42,890 nt of DNA from an uncultured bacterium (GTDB lineage: Bacteria > Bacillota > Clostridia > Oscillospirales > Oscillospiraceae), in assembly GCA_949293245.1 (NCBI GenBank), contig CASFCS010000018.1, forward strand, positions 1 through 42,890, in the 5' to 3' direction. A model generated the notes under the pieces. It made no database searches, had not been told where the DNA came from, and was given only the letters and a program-made list of their open reading frames with translations. The number at the start of each line of letters is the position of its first letter. The stretch's first letter is position 1. Shown here piece by piece: positions 1 to 9,007 of this stretch. Position numbers and translations under genes: made by a program.

Positions 1-1
1 G

Positions 2-355
2 AACGCCTACTTCGAGTGCATCCACGAGATGAAGCTCATCATCGACCTGATCAACAAGGGCGGCGTGGCTGCCATGAACTACTCCATCTCCGACACCGCT
101 GAGTACGGCGAGTACGTCTCCGGTCCCCGGGTCATCCCCCACGAGGAGACCAAGGCCCGGATGCGGGCGGTCCTGTCCGACATCCAGGACGGCACATTTG
201 CCGGCAAGTGGATCGCCGAGAACAAGAACGGCCGCACCTTCTTCAACTCCAAGCGCCAGCAGCTCAAGCGGCACCAGATGGAGATCGTGGGCGAGGAGCT
301 GCGCAAGAACATGATCTGGGGCGGCGACACCGACCTGGACACCGCTTCCAACTGA
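2..355 (+). CDS. ilvC: Ketol-acid reductoisomerase, C-terminal part (cut by window edge)
   Basis: This is the last 117 codons of ketol-acid reductoisomerase, the cytoplasmic NADPH- and Mg-dependent enzyme that turns acetolactate into dihydroxy-isovalerate in valine and leucine synthesis, and acetohydroxybutyrate into the isoleucine precursor. The reading frame is open from base 2. The visible part matches the all-helical C-terminal knotted domain: an [13 protein letters not shown] helix, the [17 protein letters not shown] segment with its conserved substrate-binding serine, and a [12 protein letters not shown] segment near the end. The N-terminal Rossmann domain lies outside the window. A strong hairpin terminator follows 20 bases after the stop, so this is the last gene of its unit. 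The family assignment is secure. Confidence 0.96.
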   Translation, partial: NAYFECIHEMKLIIDLINKGGVAAMNYSISDTAEYGEYVSGPRVIPHEETKARMRAVLSDIQDGTFAGKWIAENKNGRTFFNSKRQQLKRHQMEIVGEELRKNMIWGGDTDLDTASN

Positions 356-375
356 TCTTTTCCCCTGAAACAGCC

Positions 376-410
376 AGTGCCCGCGCAGCTGCAGCTGCGC
401 GGGCACTTTT
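376..410 (+). terminator. Rho-independent terminator after ilvC
   Basis: Bases 376-407 form a perfect 32-base palindrome centred on CAGCTGCAGCTG, followed on the plus strand by TTT, CC and TTTT. It lies 20 bases after the ilvC stop codon. Confidence 0.9.
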
Positions 411-426
411 CCTTTTCATGGCGCAC

Positions 427-465
427 AAAAACGGGGCCCGGCGGATCATCCGCCGGGCCCCGTTT
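427..465 (-). terminator. Terminator of the sialic acid transport operon
   Basis: A 14-base-pair stem (ACGGGGCCCGGCGG paired with its complement, 5-base loop) is followed on the minus strand by TTTT. It lies 19 bases beyond the stop of the ATPase gene and is separate from the ilvC terminator, giving back-to-back terminators for two convergent units. Confidence 0.85.
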
Positions 466-483
466 CGTACAGAGGAAGTGGGA

Positions 484-1602
<1,119 letters not shown>

Positions 1603-1734
1603 ATTACATAGACCGTGGAGGGAGCGCCTCCGCGCATCCTCCTCCCCGCCAGGGAGCGAGACCCTGGCAGGATTGCGGCAGGTCTCCACACTGCCGCACC
1701 GCCGGCCGGCGGTCTATCCTCCTTTTTATTGGGT

Positions 1735-1767
1735 GCCCGGCGCTATGGAAATGGAGTAGCGCCGGGC
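1735..1767 (-). other. Hairpin between nagA and the ATPase gene
   Basis: GCCCGGCGCTA (1735-1745) pairs with TAGCGCCGGGC (1757-1767). No T-run follows on the minus strand, so it is not a standard terminator. It sits in the 185-base gap between nagA and the ATPase gene and may adjust stability or readthrough of the ATPase mRNA. The remaining gap shows no clear promoter and no close ribosome site. Confidence 0.5.
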
Positions 1768-1787
1768 CCGTATACTATGGATTCCCC

Positions 1788-2918
1788 TTACAGGGTGCCG
1801 TTGACAAGCTGCCCTTTGAAAATAACGGCCTTCAGGCTCAGGTCCGGGTTGAGGACCGCCACGTTGGCCAGTTTGCCTGTGTCCAGGCTGCCCACGGTGT
1901 CGTAGTTCCCCATGACCTTGGCGGGGTTCACCGCCGCGGCAGTCACCGCGTCCGCCAGAGGGATGCCGAAAGACACCGCGGTGCACATGCAGGCCATCAG
2001 GTCGGACACCGACCCGGCCAGAGTGTTGGGATCGTCAGCCATGGTGGCCCGGTTGCCGTGGACCTCGATCTCCTGCCCGCCAAAGGGATAGCGGCCGTCG
2101 GGCATACCCGTGGCCCGCAGGGAGTCGGAGATCAGGATGACCCGGTCCTTGCCGAAGAGCTGGAACACCGCACGCACCACCGCAGGGTGGATGTGCACGC
2201 CGTCGGTGATCAGCTCCACCTTCACCTCGGGGCAATCGAAGGCGGCCCCCACCACACCGGGAGCCCGGTGGGTAAAGGTGGGCATAGCGTTGAAGAGGTG
2301 GGTGGCCTGCCGGGCGCCGGCCTTGTAGGCGGCGGAGGCAGTGTCGTAGTCCGCGGTGGTGTGCCCCAGGCTGACGGTGATGCCGTCGGCTTTGGCGCCC
2401 TGGATAAACTCCTCGGAGCCGGGCTCCTCGGGGGCCAGGGTCACCAGCTTCACCAGGCCCTGGGCCGCCTCCTGGAGGCGGTGGAGCATGGCGGCGTCGG
2501 GGGCATGGAGGTAATCGGCGTTCTGGGCGCCCTTCTTGGCAAAGGACAGGAAGGGTCCCTCCAGATGGAGGCCCACCAGATCCGCGCCGCCGGCGTTCTT
2601 GGCCTTGTGGGCGGCGGCGTTCTGGCAGATGCGGGTGAGCTGGTCCTCCCCCAGGGTCATGCCCGCAGGGCAGATCTGGGTGATGCCCCGGCTGAGCTCG
2701 TAGTCCGCCATGACCTGCAGGCCCTCGGGGGTAGCGTCGGAGAAGTCCTCGCCGCGGCAGCCGTGGAAATGGACGTCGGTCAGGCCGGGGATCAGGTAGC
2801 ACCCCTCCACAGAGACGGCGCCGTCGGCCTGGTCCACGATGTACTCCCCATCCAGGCAGAGGTCCCGCTGGACAAAGCCCGCCTGGGGATCAAAAACCTG
2901 CCCGCCGGTCAGCCGCAT
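1788..2918 (-). CDS. nagA: N-acetylglucosamine-6-phosphate deacetylase
   Basis: The 376-residue cytoplasmic amidohydrolase removes acetate from GlcNAc-6-phosphate, giving glucosamine-6-phosphate. The metal motif DVHFHG is at residues 48-53 (His50, His52). GLHLEGPF carries the metal-ligand Glu, LGHTTADY and THLFNAM carry further His ligands, and the catalytic Asp lies in LISDSLRATG. The length is normal for the family. The ATG lies inside the 3' end of nagB (10-base overlap), so the two are translationally coupled, and its product-substrate link to NagB is direct. Context makes it the deacetylation step of sialic acid / amino sugar breakdown. Confidence 0.95.
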   Translation of the reverse strand: MRLTGGQVFDPQAGFVQRDLCLDGEYIVDQADGAVSVEGCYLIPGLTDVHFHGCRGEDFSDATPEGLQVMADYELSRGITQICPAGMTLGEDQLTRICQNAAAHKAKNAGGADLVGLHLEGPFLSFAKKGAQNADYLHAPDAAMLHRLQEAAQGLVKLVTLAPEEPGSEEFIQGAKADGITVSLGHTTADYDTASAAYKAGARQATHLFNAMPTFTHRAPGVVGAAFDCPEVKVELITDGVHIHPAVVRAVFQLFGKDRVILISDSLRATGMPDGRYPFGGQEIEVHGNRATMADDPNTLAGSVSDLMACMCTAVSFGIPLADAVTAAAVNPAKVMGNYDTVGSLDTGKLANVAVLNPDLSLKAVIFKGQLVNGTL

Positions 2919-3661
2919 ACTTTCACGCCCTCTTTCTTGATCTCCGCCAGGGCCGCGCTGTCGCCCACCAGGGTGACATCGGGGTGGAGCTGGAGGATGG
3001 AGGCGGGCACCTGGGGGGTGATGGGCCCGCAGAAGGCACGGCGGACGATGTCGGCCTTGTCCGCGCCGCTGACTACCACCAGGATCTTCTTGGCCTTCAT
3101 AATGCTGCCGATGCCCATGGTGAGGGCCTGGCGGGGCACGTCGGCCTCAGAGGCGAAGAAGCGCTTGTTGGCGTCGATGGTGCTGGCGGTGAGGTCCACC
3201 AGGTGGGTGATGAGGGGGAAGTCGTCGCAGGGCTCGTTGAAGCCGATGTGGCCGTTGTGGCCCATGCCCAGGAGCTGGAGGTCGATGCCCCCCAGGTCGG
3301 CCATGACCTGCTCATAGCGCTGGCACTCGGCAGCGGGGTCCTCGGCCATGCCGTTGGGCACGTTGGTGTTCTCCACCTTGATGTCCACATGGTCGAAGAG
3401 GTTGGTCTGCATGAAATAGCGGTAGCTCTGGTCGTGGGTGCCGGGCAGCCCCCGGTACTCGTCCAGGTTCACGGAGTGGACCTCGGCAAAGGAGAGGTCA
3501 CCCTTGTTGTACCACTCCACCAGCTGCTTGTAGGTGCCGATGGGGGTGGAGCCGGTGGCCAGGCCCAGCACGCAGTCGGGCTTCTGGATGACCTGGGCGG
3601 AGATGATGTTGGCCGCCCGGCGGCTCATTCCCTGATAATCAGCGCACTCATAGATCCGCAT
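2909..3661 (-). CDS. nagB: Glucosamine-6-phosphate deaminase
   Basis: The 250-residue NagB protein turns glucosamine-6-phosphate into fructose-6-phosphate and ammonia, joining amino sugar breakdown to glycolysis. Visible motifs are LGLATGSTPIGTY near residues 34-46 (phosphate binding), SVNLDEYRGL with the catalytic Asp, and MGHNGHIGFNEP with the active-site His. The ATG has an upstream GAGGGAGG ribosome site. The gene follows the NanA-type lyase after 17 bases and overlaps nagA by 10 bases, so all three are made from one mRNA. At 250 residues it has the compact size common in Gram-positive bacteria; it lacks the longer C-terminus of the allosteric E. coli enzyme. Confidence 0.95.
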   Translation of the reverse strand: MRIYECADYQGMSRRAANIISAQVIQKPDCVLGLATGSTPIGTYKQLVEWYNKGDLSFAEVHSVNLDEYRGLPGTHDQSYRYFMQTNLFDHVDIKVENTNVPNGMAEDPAAECQRYEQVMADLGGIDLQLLGMGHNGHIGFNEPCDDFPLITHLVDLTASTIDANKRFFASEADVPRQALTMGIGSIMKAKKILVVVSGADKADIVRRAFCGPITPQVPASILQLHPDVTLVGDSAALAEIKKEGVKVCG

Positions 3662-3678
3662 GGTTTATGTCCTCCCTC

Positions 3679-4584
3679 TCAGCAGTACTTGGCGGTGGCC
3701 TGGGCGATCATGTCCACGCACTCGTCCACGATGGCCATATCGCTCTCCACCAGGTTGGCCAGAGGAGCCCGGACGCCGCCCACATCGGGGCCGCCCTGCT
3801 TGCGGATGATGGCCTTGATGGTGGCGTACATATTGCCGCGGGTGGAGCACATCTTATAGATGATGCGGCAGATCTCGTTCTGGAGGATGCGGCCGTTGGC
3901 CAGGTCGCCGGCCTGGGTCAGATCCCACAGCTTCAGGAACAGCTGGGGCATGCCGGCGTAGGTGCCGCCGATGCCGCCGATGGCGCCCATGGCCAGACCG
4001 GAGATGAGCTGCTCGTCGGGGCCGTTGAAGACCTCGACACCCTGGTCGCGGAACATCTGGATGTCCTGAACAGGCATGGAGGAGTTCTTCACCGCCACCA
4101 CACGGGGGTTCTTCTGCATCTCGTTGAGCAGAGAGACCGTGAGGGCCACGCCGGCCAGCTGGGGAATGTTGTAGATGACGAAGTCGGTGTTGGGGGCGGC
4201 GGAGGAGATGTCATTCCAGTACTTGGCAATGGCGTGCTCGGGCAGGTGGAAGTAGATGGGAGGAATGGCGGCGATGGCATCCACCCCAAGGCTCTCTGCG
4301 TGGGCGGCCAGCTCCATGCTGTCGGCGGTGTTGTTGCAGGCCACGTGGGCGATGATGGTGATCTTGCCCTTGGCCTCGGCCATCACGTTCTCCAGGGTCA
4401 GCTTGCGCTCGGCCACGGACTGGTAGATGCACTCGCCGGAGGAGCCGCCCACATACAGGCCCTTAACGCCCTTCTCGATCAGATAACGGGTGAGGGCGCG
4501 CACGCGCTCGGGATCCACAGCGCCCTGCTCATCATAGCAGGCATAGAACGCGGGAATAATGCCACGGTACTTATCCATGCTCAT
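3679..4584 (-). CDS. nanA: N-acetylneuraminate lyase (DHDPS/NanA family)
   Basis: The 301-residue protein is a class I aldolase of the DapA/NanA TIM-barrel family. It keeps GIIPAFYACYDEQG at the N-terminus, the carboxylate-binding loop GGSSGE, the YNIP tyrosine and the Schiff-base lysine in VVAVKNSS. Neighbouring NagB, NagA, an epimerase and a sugar importer point to Neu5Ac lyase (Neu5Ac to ManNAc plus pyruvate) rather than lysine synthesis. GGSSGE is closer to the NanA loop than to the GTTGE loop of DapA. I chose the ATG at 4584 because GGAGAG lies seven bases upstream; the open frame extends 15 codons higher. Specificity among keto-acid sugars is inferred. Confidence 0.88.
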   Translation of the reverse strand: MSMDKYRGIIPAFYACYDEQGAVDPERVRALTRYLIEKGVKGLYVGGSSGECIYQSVAERKLTLENVMAEAKGKITIIAHVACNNTADSMELAAHAESLGVDAIAAIPPIYFHLPEHAIAKYWNDISSAAPNTDFVIYNIPQLAGVALTVSLLNEMQKNPRVVAVKNSSMPVQDIQMFRDQGVEVFNGPDEQLISGLAMGAIGGIGGTYAGMPQLFLKLWDLTQAGDLANGRILQNEICRIIYKMCSTRGNMYATIKAIIRKQGGPDVGGVRAPLANLVESDMAIVDECVDMIAQATAKYC

Positions 4585-4643
4585 TTTGAATCTCTCCTTT
4601 TCAAATTTCAGAGCTTTGTCACGGTACACGTTGAAGGGACGGC

Positions 4644-5528
4644 TTAACCCTTGACAGCGCCCATGGCGATGCCCTGGGTAAAGTACTTCTGGAAGGCAAT
4701 GAAAATCGCCACAATGGGGATGGCGGCCAGAGTAGCGCCTGCCATGATCAGGCCGAAGTCAGAGGACATTTCACCCTGGAGACGGGCAATACCCAGAGAA
4801 ATGGTCCACTCGTCCCGGCTGTTGAGCATAATCAACTGCAGGAAGTAGTCGTTCCAGGAGTTGACGAAAGTGAAGATGGCCAGAGCGCCCACACCGGGCT
4901 TCAGCATGGGGAACACAATGGAGAAGAAGGTCTTGAGTTCGCCGGCGCCGTCCACCCGGGCGGCCTCCAGGATCTCGGTGGGGATGGTCTCGGAGAACTG
5001 CTTCATCAGGAACACACCGAAAGGCCAGCCCACAGTGGGGAGGATCACCGCCATAATGGTGTCGTGCATGGTGGCCATCTCAGTGGTGAAGTCGCTGAAG
5101 TCGATGTGGATCCAGGGGATCTGGGACATCTCCTGCAGCAGGGGGATGACGATAACCTGCTTGGGCAGGGCCATGGCGCAGATGATAATCGTAAACAGGA
5201 TGGCCTTGCCGTAAAAGCGCTTCTTGGCCAGGGCATAGCCGGCCAGAGCGGCGGTGATGCAGGTGAGGATCATGGCGCCTACGGCCATGCCCACGGTGTT
5301 GATCAGCCAGCGCAGAGCAGGCTCTTTAAAAAGCTTTACATAGTTGTCCAGAGTGGGATTCAAGGGGAACCACTGGGGCGTCTGGGCAATAATGGTGGCG
5401 TTGTCCTTGAAAGAACCGGTGATAATCCAGTACAGAGGGAAGATAAAAAAGATCGCCAACAGGGTGAGAATTACGATCACAAAGATTTTATATCCCAGAG
5501 ACTGGTTTCGCATGGCTTTGCTGGTCAT
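4644..5528 (-). CDS. CUT1 sugar ABC transporter permease (MalG type)
   Basis: The 294-residue integral membrane protein has about six hydrophobic segments, beginning with FVIVILTLLAIFFIFPLYWIIT after a short positive N-terminus. The EAA loop that contacts the ATPase is visible as EAARVDGAGELKTFFSIVFP, and the C-terminus ends in the typical FQKYFTQGIAMGAVKG. These are the marks of the MalG/LacG half of CUT1 importers. It starts 14 bases after the other permease and is followed by the NanA-type lyase after 59 bases. Context suggests uptake of sialic acid or a derived amino sugar. Confidence 0.93.
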   Translation of the reverse strand: MTSKAMRNQSLGYKIFVIVILTLLAIFFIFPLYWIITGSFKDNATIIAQTPQWFPLNPTLDNYVKLFKEPALRWLINTVGMAVGAMILTCITAALAGYALAKKRFYGKAILFTIIICAMALPKQVIVIPLLQEMSQIPWIHIDFSDFTTEMATMHDTIMAVILPTVGWPFGVFLMKQFSETIPTEILEAARVDGAGELKTFFSIVFPMLKPGVGALAIFTFVNSWNDYFLQLIMLNSRDEWTISLGIARLQGEMSSDFGLIMAGATLAAIPIVAIFIAFQKYFTQGIAMGAVKG

Positions 5529-5542
5529 ATTTTCCCACCTCC

Positions 5543-6481
5543 TTATTCTGTATCAGTCTTGGCGATCTTGAACTGGATGGCAGAGAAGATCGCAATGATG
5601 ATGGCCAGGACCACGCCCATGGCGTTGGCATAGCCAAAGCGCTGCAGACGGTAAGCCATATCAAAGATATAGTACATAATGGTGTCTGTAGCGTGGCTGG
5701 GCCCGCCGCGGGTCAACAACTGGATCAGCGCGAAGCACTGGAAAGAGTTGATGGTGGTGATGACCAGAATGTACAGGGTAGTGGGCATGATCTGAGGCCA
5801 CTTGATCTTCCAGAACACCTGGAGCTTGGTGGCCCCGTCCACCTGGGCCGCCTCAATGAGGGAGGTGTCCACATTACCCAGGGCAGCCACATACAGCACG
5901 ATGGGCTGGCCGATGGAAGTGGTGAACAGGATCATGATGATACACCAGATGGCGGTCTTGGCATCGCCCAGCCAGTCATAGCCTTTGGTGCCAAAGAGCT
6001 GGTTGAGCAGGCCGTTATAGGGGTCGAACATCCACTTCCACACCACGGTAACTGCCACAGTACCGGTGACCACAGGCAGGTAGAACACGCAGCGGAAGAA
6101 GGAGCGGACCTTGGAATTCATCTGGTAGATGGCGGAGCTCACCCACAGAGAGAACGCGGTAACAGTGGGCACAGCCACTACCACGATGAGAACGGTGTTC
6201 CAGAAGCCCTTGATGAACACAGGATCCTGGAACATCTCAACATAGTTGTCCAATCCGGCAAAGGTCGCGCTGGAGAAGTTGATGCCCATGTCGAAGAAGC
6301 TGTACACCAGACACATACACATGGGAATCACCACAAAGCCTACGAAGAAAATCAGGCTGGGAAGAAGAAACAGGTAAGCCGAAATGGTCTCCCGGCGGAC
6401 AAGCGCTTTGCTCATCCCGGCAAACTGGGACTTGCGCTGTTTCTTCTTCGCGGGGGCGGGTGCTGCGGAGTTTTGCGCCAT
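5543..6481 (-). CDS. CUT1 sugar ABC transporter permease (MalF/UgpA type)
   Basis: The 312-residue permease has a basic cytoplasmic N-terminus of about 35 residues (many Lys and Arg), then about six membrane segments starting with ISAYLFLLPSLIFFVGFVVI. The EAA loop reads EAAQVDGATKLQVFWKIKWP, and RGGPSHATDTIMYYIF near the end is typical of the MalF/UgpA half. It pairs with the adjacent MalG-type permease. A hairpin between this gene and the binding-protein gene probably lowers its expression relative to the binding protein. Confidence 0.93.
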   Translation of the reverse strand: MAQNSAAPAPAKKKQRKSQFAGMSKALVRRETISAYLFLLPSLIFFVGFVVIPMCMCLVYSFFDMGINFSSATFAGLDNYVEMFQDPVFIKGFWNTVLIVVVAVPTVTAFSLWVSSAIYQMNSKVRSFFRCVFYLPVVTGTVAVTVVWKWMFDPYNGLLNQLFGTKGYDWLGDAKTAIWCIIMILFTTSIGQPIVLYVAALGNVDTSLIEAAQVDGATKLQVFWKIKWPQIMPTTLYILVITTINSFQCFALIQLLTRGGPSHATDTIMYYIFDMAYRLQRFGYANAMGVVLAIIIAIFSAIQFKIAKTDTE

Positions 6482-6527
6482 GTTGCATTTCCCCTCTCTT
6501 TGTTTTTTACCATTTTGCCATGGGGTT

Positions 6528-6573
6528 AAAAGCGGTGTGCCCGCCCCCTCTCACCGTGGGAGCGGGCACACCG
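6528..6573 (-). terminator. Attenuating hairpin between binding-protein and permease genes
   Basis: On the minus strand CGGTGTGCCCGC pairs with GCGGGCACACCG (12 pairs, 17-base loop) and is followed by CTTTTAACC. It lies about 40 bases after the binding-protein stop and before the permease start, the usual place of a partial terminator that keeps binding protein in excess. Confidence 0.75.
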
Positions 6574-6610
6574 TTAAATGGTCTGCGGAATGGTACTGAA
6601 GTGGGTATAA

Positions 6611-7936
6611 TTACCCGATGTTGGCGTTGCTGGCGGTGACGAACTCGTCGGCAGCGGCCTGGACATCCATGCCGTCCACAAAGATCTTCTGCAGCATGCC
6701 CCACCAGTTGGTGCGCTGCTCGGTCCAGCCGCCGGTCACGTTGTAGTAGTCACCCATGTAGGGCATGAGGGTCAGGAACTCAGCGGCGTCCGCCTCGGTC
6801 TCAGTGCCCTCGTACACATTGCCCAGAGAGGCGCGCACGGGGAAGAAGCCGGTCATCTGCACGCTCTCCTTGGCCTGGGTCTCGTCGTCGCAAACAAACT
6901 TGATGAACTCCTTGGCAGCGTCGATTCGGGCCTGGTCGCCGTTGTCGAACACGCCGAAGCCCCAGATGCCGCCGCACAGCTCGGGCTGGCCATCGTCAGA
7001 GGGGAACGCCATGGCAAAGGGAGTGAAGGAGACATCCTCGGCATACTGGGCCTTGTTGGAAGCGTTCCAGCAGAAGGTCACGGCGCAGGTGCCGTTAGCA
7101 AACTGCTGCAGCTCCTGAGAGGCCTCATAGCTGGCGTTGGCGCTGAGGGAGCCGTTGGCAACCATGTCCTTCAGAAGGGTCAGGCCCTGAACGTTCTCAG
7201 CGGAGTTGATGGTGTAAGCGGTGTGCTCAGCGTTGGCATAGGTGCCGGAGTAGAGGTTGGTCACCAGAGCGCGGGTGCCCTGGTCGCCGCCCTGGCCGCC
7301 GCAGTAGACGATACCGGGGGTGGACACCAGGCCGGAATCACGGATGGCCTCCATAGCGGCCACGAAGTCCTCAGTGGTCCAGGTGCGGGTCTCCTCGTCG
7401 ATGTACTGCAGAGCGCCGGCCTGCTCAAAGATCTCGTAGTTGATGGCCATGCAGTGGGTGGTCATGCACAGAGGATACTCATAGTAGGCACCGTTGAGCT
7501 GGCAGGCATCCACCACAGACTGGCTGGTGGCGGCGATGTCGGCGGTAGCCTCCTCGGTCCACAGATCGGACAGGTCCACCATCAGGTCGTTGGCGCCCCA
7601 GTTGGTCACCAGACGCTCGGGACCCTCCATGATGATGTCGGGAGTGGTCTTGGCGGTAATGGCGGAAGTCACCTGAGTGTCGCCGTTGGTGTAGTCCAGC
7701 AGCTGGTGCTCCACAGTGATGCCCTCGTGAGAGGCCTCAAACTTTTCGATCAGCTCAGCCACCGCCTCAGCGTCGCCGAACTTGCCGATGGGGTAAGTCC
7801 AGATGGAGATCTTGACGGTGCCGGTCTGGTCGCCGTCGCCGCCGTCGCTCTGCTTCTCGTCCTCGTTGGAGCAGGCCGCCAGGGCAAAGACCATGCACAG
7901 AGCCAGGAGCAGAGCAAGAAGTTTCTTCATTTTCAT
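6611..7936 (-). CDS. Sugar ABC transporter substrate-binding lipoprotein
   Basis: The 441-residue extracellular lipoprotein captures the sugar for the CUT1 permeases. A lipoprotein signal peptide covers residues 1-21 with the lipobox LAAC, so Cys22 is the lipid anchor, followed by a charged linker (NEDEKQSDGGDGD). The mature part has the family-1 extracellular solute-binding fold, starting VKISIWTYPIGKFGDAEAV. The ATG at 7936 is set by GGAGG nine bases upstream. It is first in the seven-gene operon and has a strong promoter (7997-8025) with a palindromic site above it. Sialic acid as the ligand is inferred from nanA, nagA, nagB and the epimerase. Confidence 0.92.
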   Translation of the reverse strand: MKMKKLLALLLALCMVFALAACSNEDEKQSDGGDGDQTGTVKISIWTYPIGKFGDAEAVAELIEKFEASHEGITVEHQLLDYTNGDTQVTSAITAKTTPDIIMEGPERLVTNWGANDLMVDLSDLWTEEATADIAATSQSVVDACQLNGAYYEYPLCMTTHCMAINYEIFEQAGALQYIDEETRTWTTEDFVAAMEAIRDSGLVSTPGIVYCGGQGGDQGTRALVTNLYSGTYANAEHTAYTINSAENVQGLTLLKDMVANGSLSANASYEASQELQQFANGTCAVTFCWNASNKAQYAEDVSFTPFAMAFPSDDGQPELCGGIWGFGVFDNGDQARIDAAKEFIKFVCDDETQAKESVQMTGFFPVRASLGNVYEGTETEADAAEFLTLMPYMGDYYNVTGGWTEQRTNWWGMLQKIFVDGMDVQAAADEFVTASNANIG

Positions 7937-7996
7937 TCCGTGGTTCCTCCTTCATATTTTTCCGTTTGGTGAGTTTCACTCACCGTTTCTATGCCT

Positions 7997-8025
7997 ATTG
8001 TACTGAATCTTGTTCACAATGTCAA
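7997..8025 (-). promoter_or_regulatory. Sigma-A promoter of the sialic acid transport operon
   Basis: On the minus strand TTGACA (8020-8025) and TACAAT (7997-8002) are separated by exactly 17 bases. Transcription would start near 7990, leaving a leader of about 55 bases before the binding-protein ATG. Confidence 0.85.
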
Positions 8026-8031
8026 TAGCTC

Positions 8032-8050
8032 TTTGAAAATAATTTTCAAA
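8032..8050. promoter_or_regulatory. Palindromic operator candidate (RpiR/NanR type)
   Basis: TTTGAAAAT-A-ATTTTCAAA is a perfect 9-1-9 inverted repeat, seven bases upstream of the -35 box of the transport operon. AT-rich GAAA/TTTC palindromes are typical for RpiR-family regulators, and the RpiR gene begins about 0.9 kb away. The centre is near -51, a place that fits an activator or an upstream repressor site. Confidence 0.65.
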
Positions 8051-8106
8051 ATTTATTCCGACTGATATTTATTTCGATTTCCACCCAAAGAAGACCATTT
8101 TGGGAA

Positions 8107-8967
8107 CTATACATGTTTTTCCGCCAGAGCCGCCGCCACCCGCTCACGGGTGGCTTTGCAGTTTTCCATGTCCCGCCGGCTGATCTCGGAAAAGAGCACG
8201 TCCACCAGGAAAAGCTGGGCCACCCGGGCGGACACGGAGCCAATCTGCATAGGGCCCTCCTTGGCGCCGCACTGGAGAATCACGTCGGCATACACCGCCG
8301 CCGGGGCGTTGGGAAACCGGGTGATGAGGATCACCCTGGCCCGCCGCTCCCGGGCCAGGGAGAGCAGCTCAATAAGCTCCCGGGTGGAGCCGGAGTAGGA
8401 GAAGAAAAGGATAGCGTCCCGGGGGGTGAGGTGGGTCACCGCCATGGTCTGCAAATGGGAATCGTACACCGGTATATAGTTTGAGTATACAGTGGAGAAG
8501 AGGTGGGCGGCCTCCATGGCCATGATCATGGAGCCTCCCTGCCCCATGCACAGCACCTTGTCCGCCGACCAGAGAATCTCCGCCGCAGCGGAGATATTCT
8601 CCGGCCGGATGAGGTCCAGGGTCTGGGCCATGGCGTCCACCTCAATGTGGAATACCTTCTGGCACATATCGGGGATGGTGTCGTCCGGTTCCACCTCTCC
8701 TCCCACCAGGCTGAAACCGGCCCGGGAAGCGGTGGAGTTTGCCAGCGCCAGTTTGAAGGCATTATACCCTTTATAATTGAGTCTTCGGCAAAATCGGGAG
8801 ATGGTGGCCTCCGCCACGCCGCAGGCATCCGCCAGGTCACTGATGGACATATATTGGGCATCACTTTGATGAATCACCACATAATCCGCCACTTTTTTCT
8901 CCGCGCCGGTGAGCTGGTAATATCCGTTGCTGATCTTTTCAAAGACGTCTCCCGGTTTGCTGGGCAT
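8107..8967 (-). CDS. RpiR/MurR-family transcriptional regulator (HTH + SIS)
   Basis: The 286-residue regulator has an N-terminal RpiR helix-turn-helix (about residues 15-80, with SISDLADACGVAEATISRFCRRL) and a C-terminal SIS phosphosugar-binding domain (about 110-260, with CMGQGGSMIMA and FFSYSGSTRELIELL). Such proteins sense sugar phosphates, for example GlcNAc-6-P or ManNAc-6-P in NanR relatives. The start has AGGAGGT nine bases upstream. It follows the epimerase gene by 40 bases in the same direction, so it is probably co-transcribed with it. It is the likely regulator of the surrounding sialic acid genes through the palindrome at 8032-8050. Effector and sign of control are not known from the sequence. 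Confidence 0.9.
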   Translation of the reverse strand: MPSKPGDVFEKISNGYYQLTGAEKKVADYVVIHQSDAQYMSISDLADACGVAEATISRFCRRLNYKGYNAFKLALANSTASRAGFSLVGGEVEPDDTIPDMCQKVFHIEVDAMAQTLDLIRPENISAAAEILWSADKVLCMGQGGSMIMAMEAAHLFSTVYSNYIPVYDSHLQTMAVTHLTPRDAILFFSYSGSTRELIELLSLARERRARVILITRFPNAPAAVYADVILQCGAKEGPMQIGSVSARVAQLFLVDVLFSEISRRDMENCKATRERVAAALAEKHV

Positions 8968-9007
8968 AGGACACCTCCTGATTCAGTCTGATGGGTTTTG
9001 CGGGAAC

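Noticed and set aside
1721-1767. Terminator after nagA
   Set aside because: The hairpin is strong, but on the minus strand it is followed by CACCCAATAAAAA and not by T residues, so it is listed only as a hairpin.
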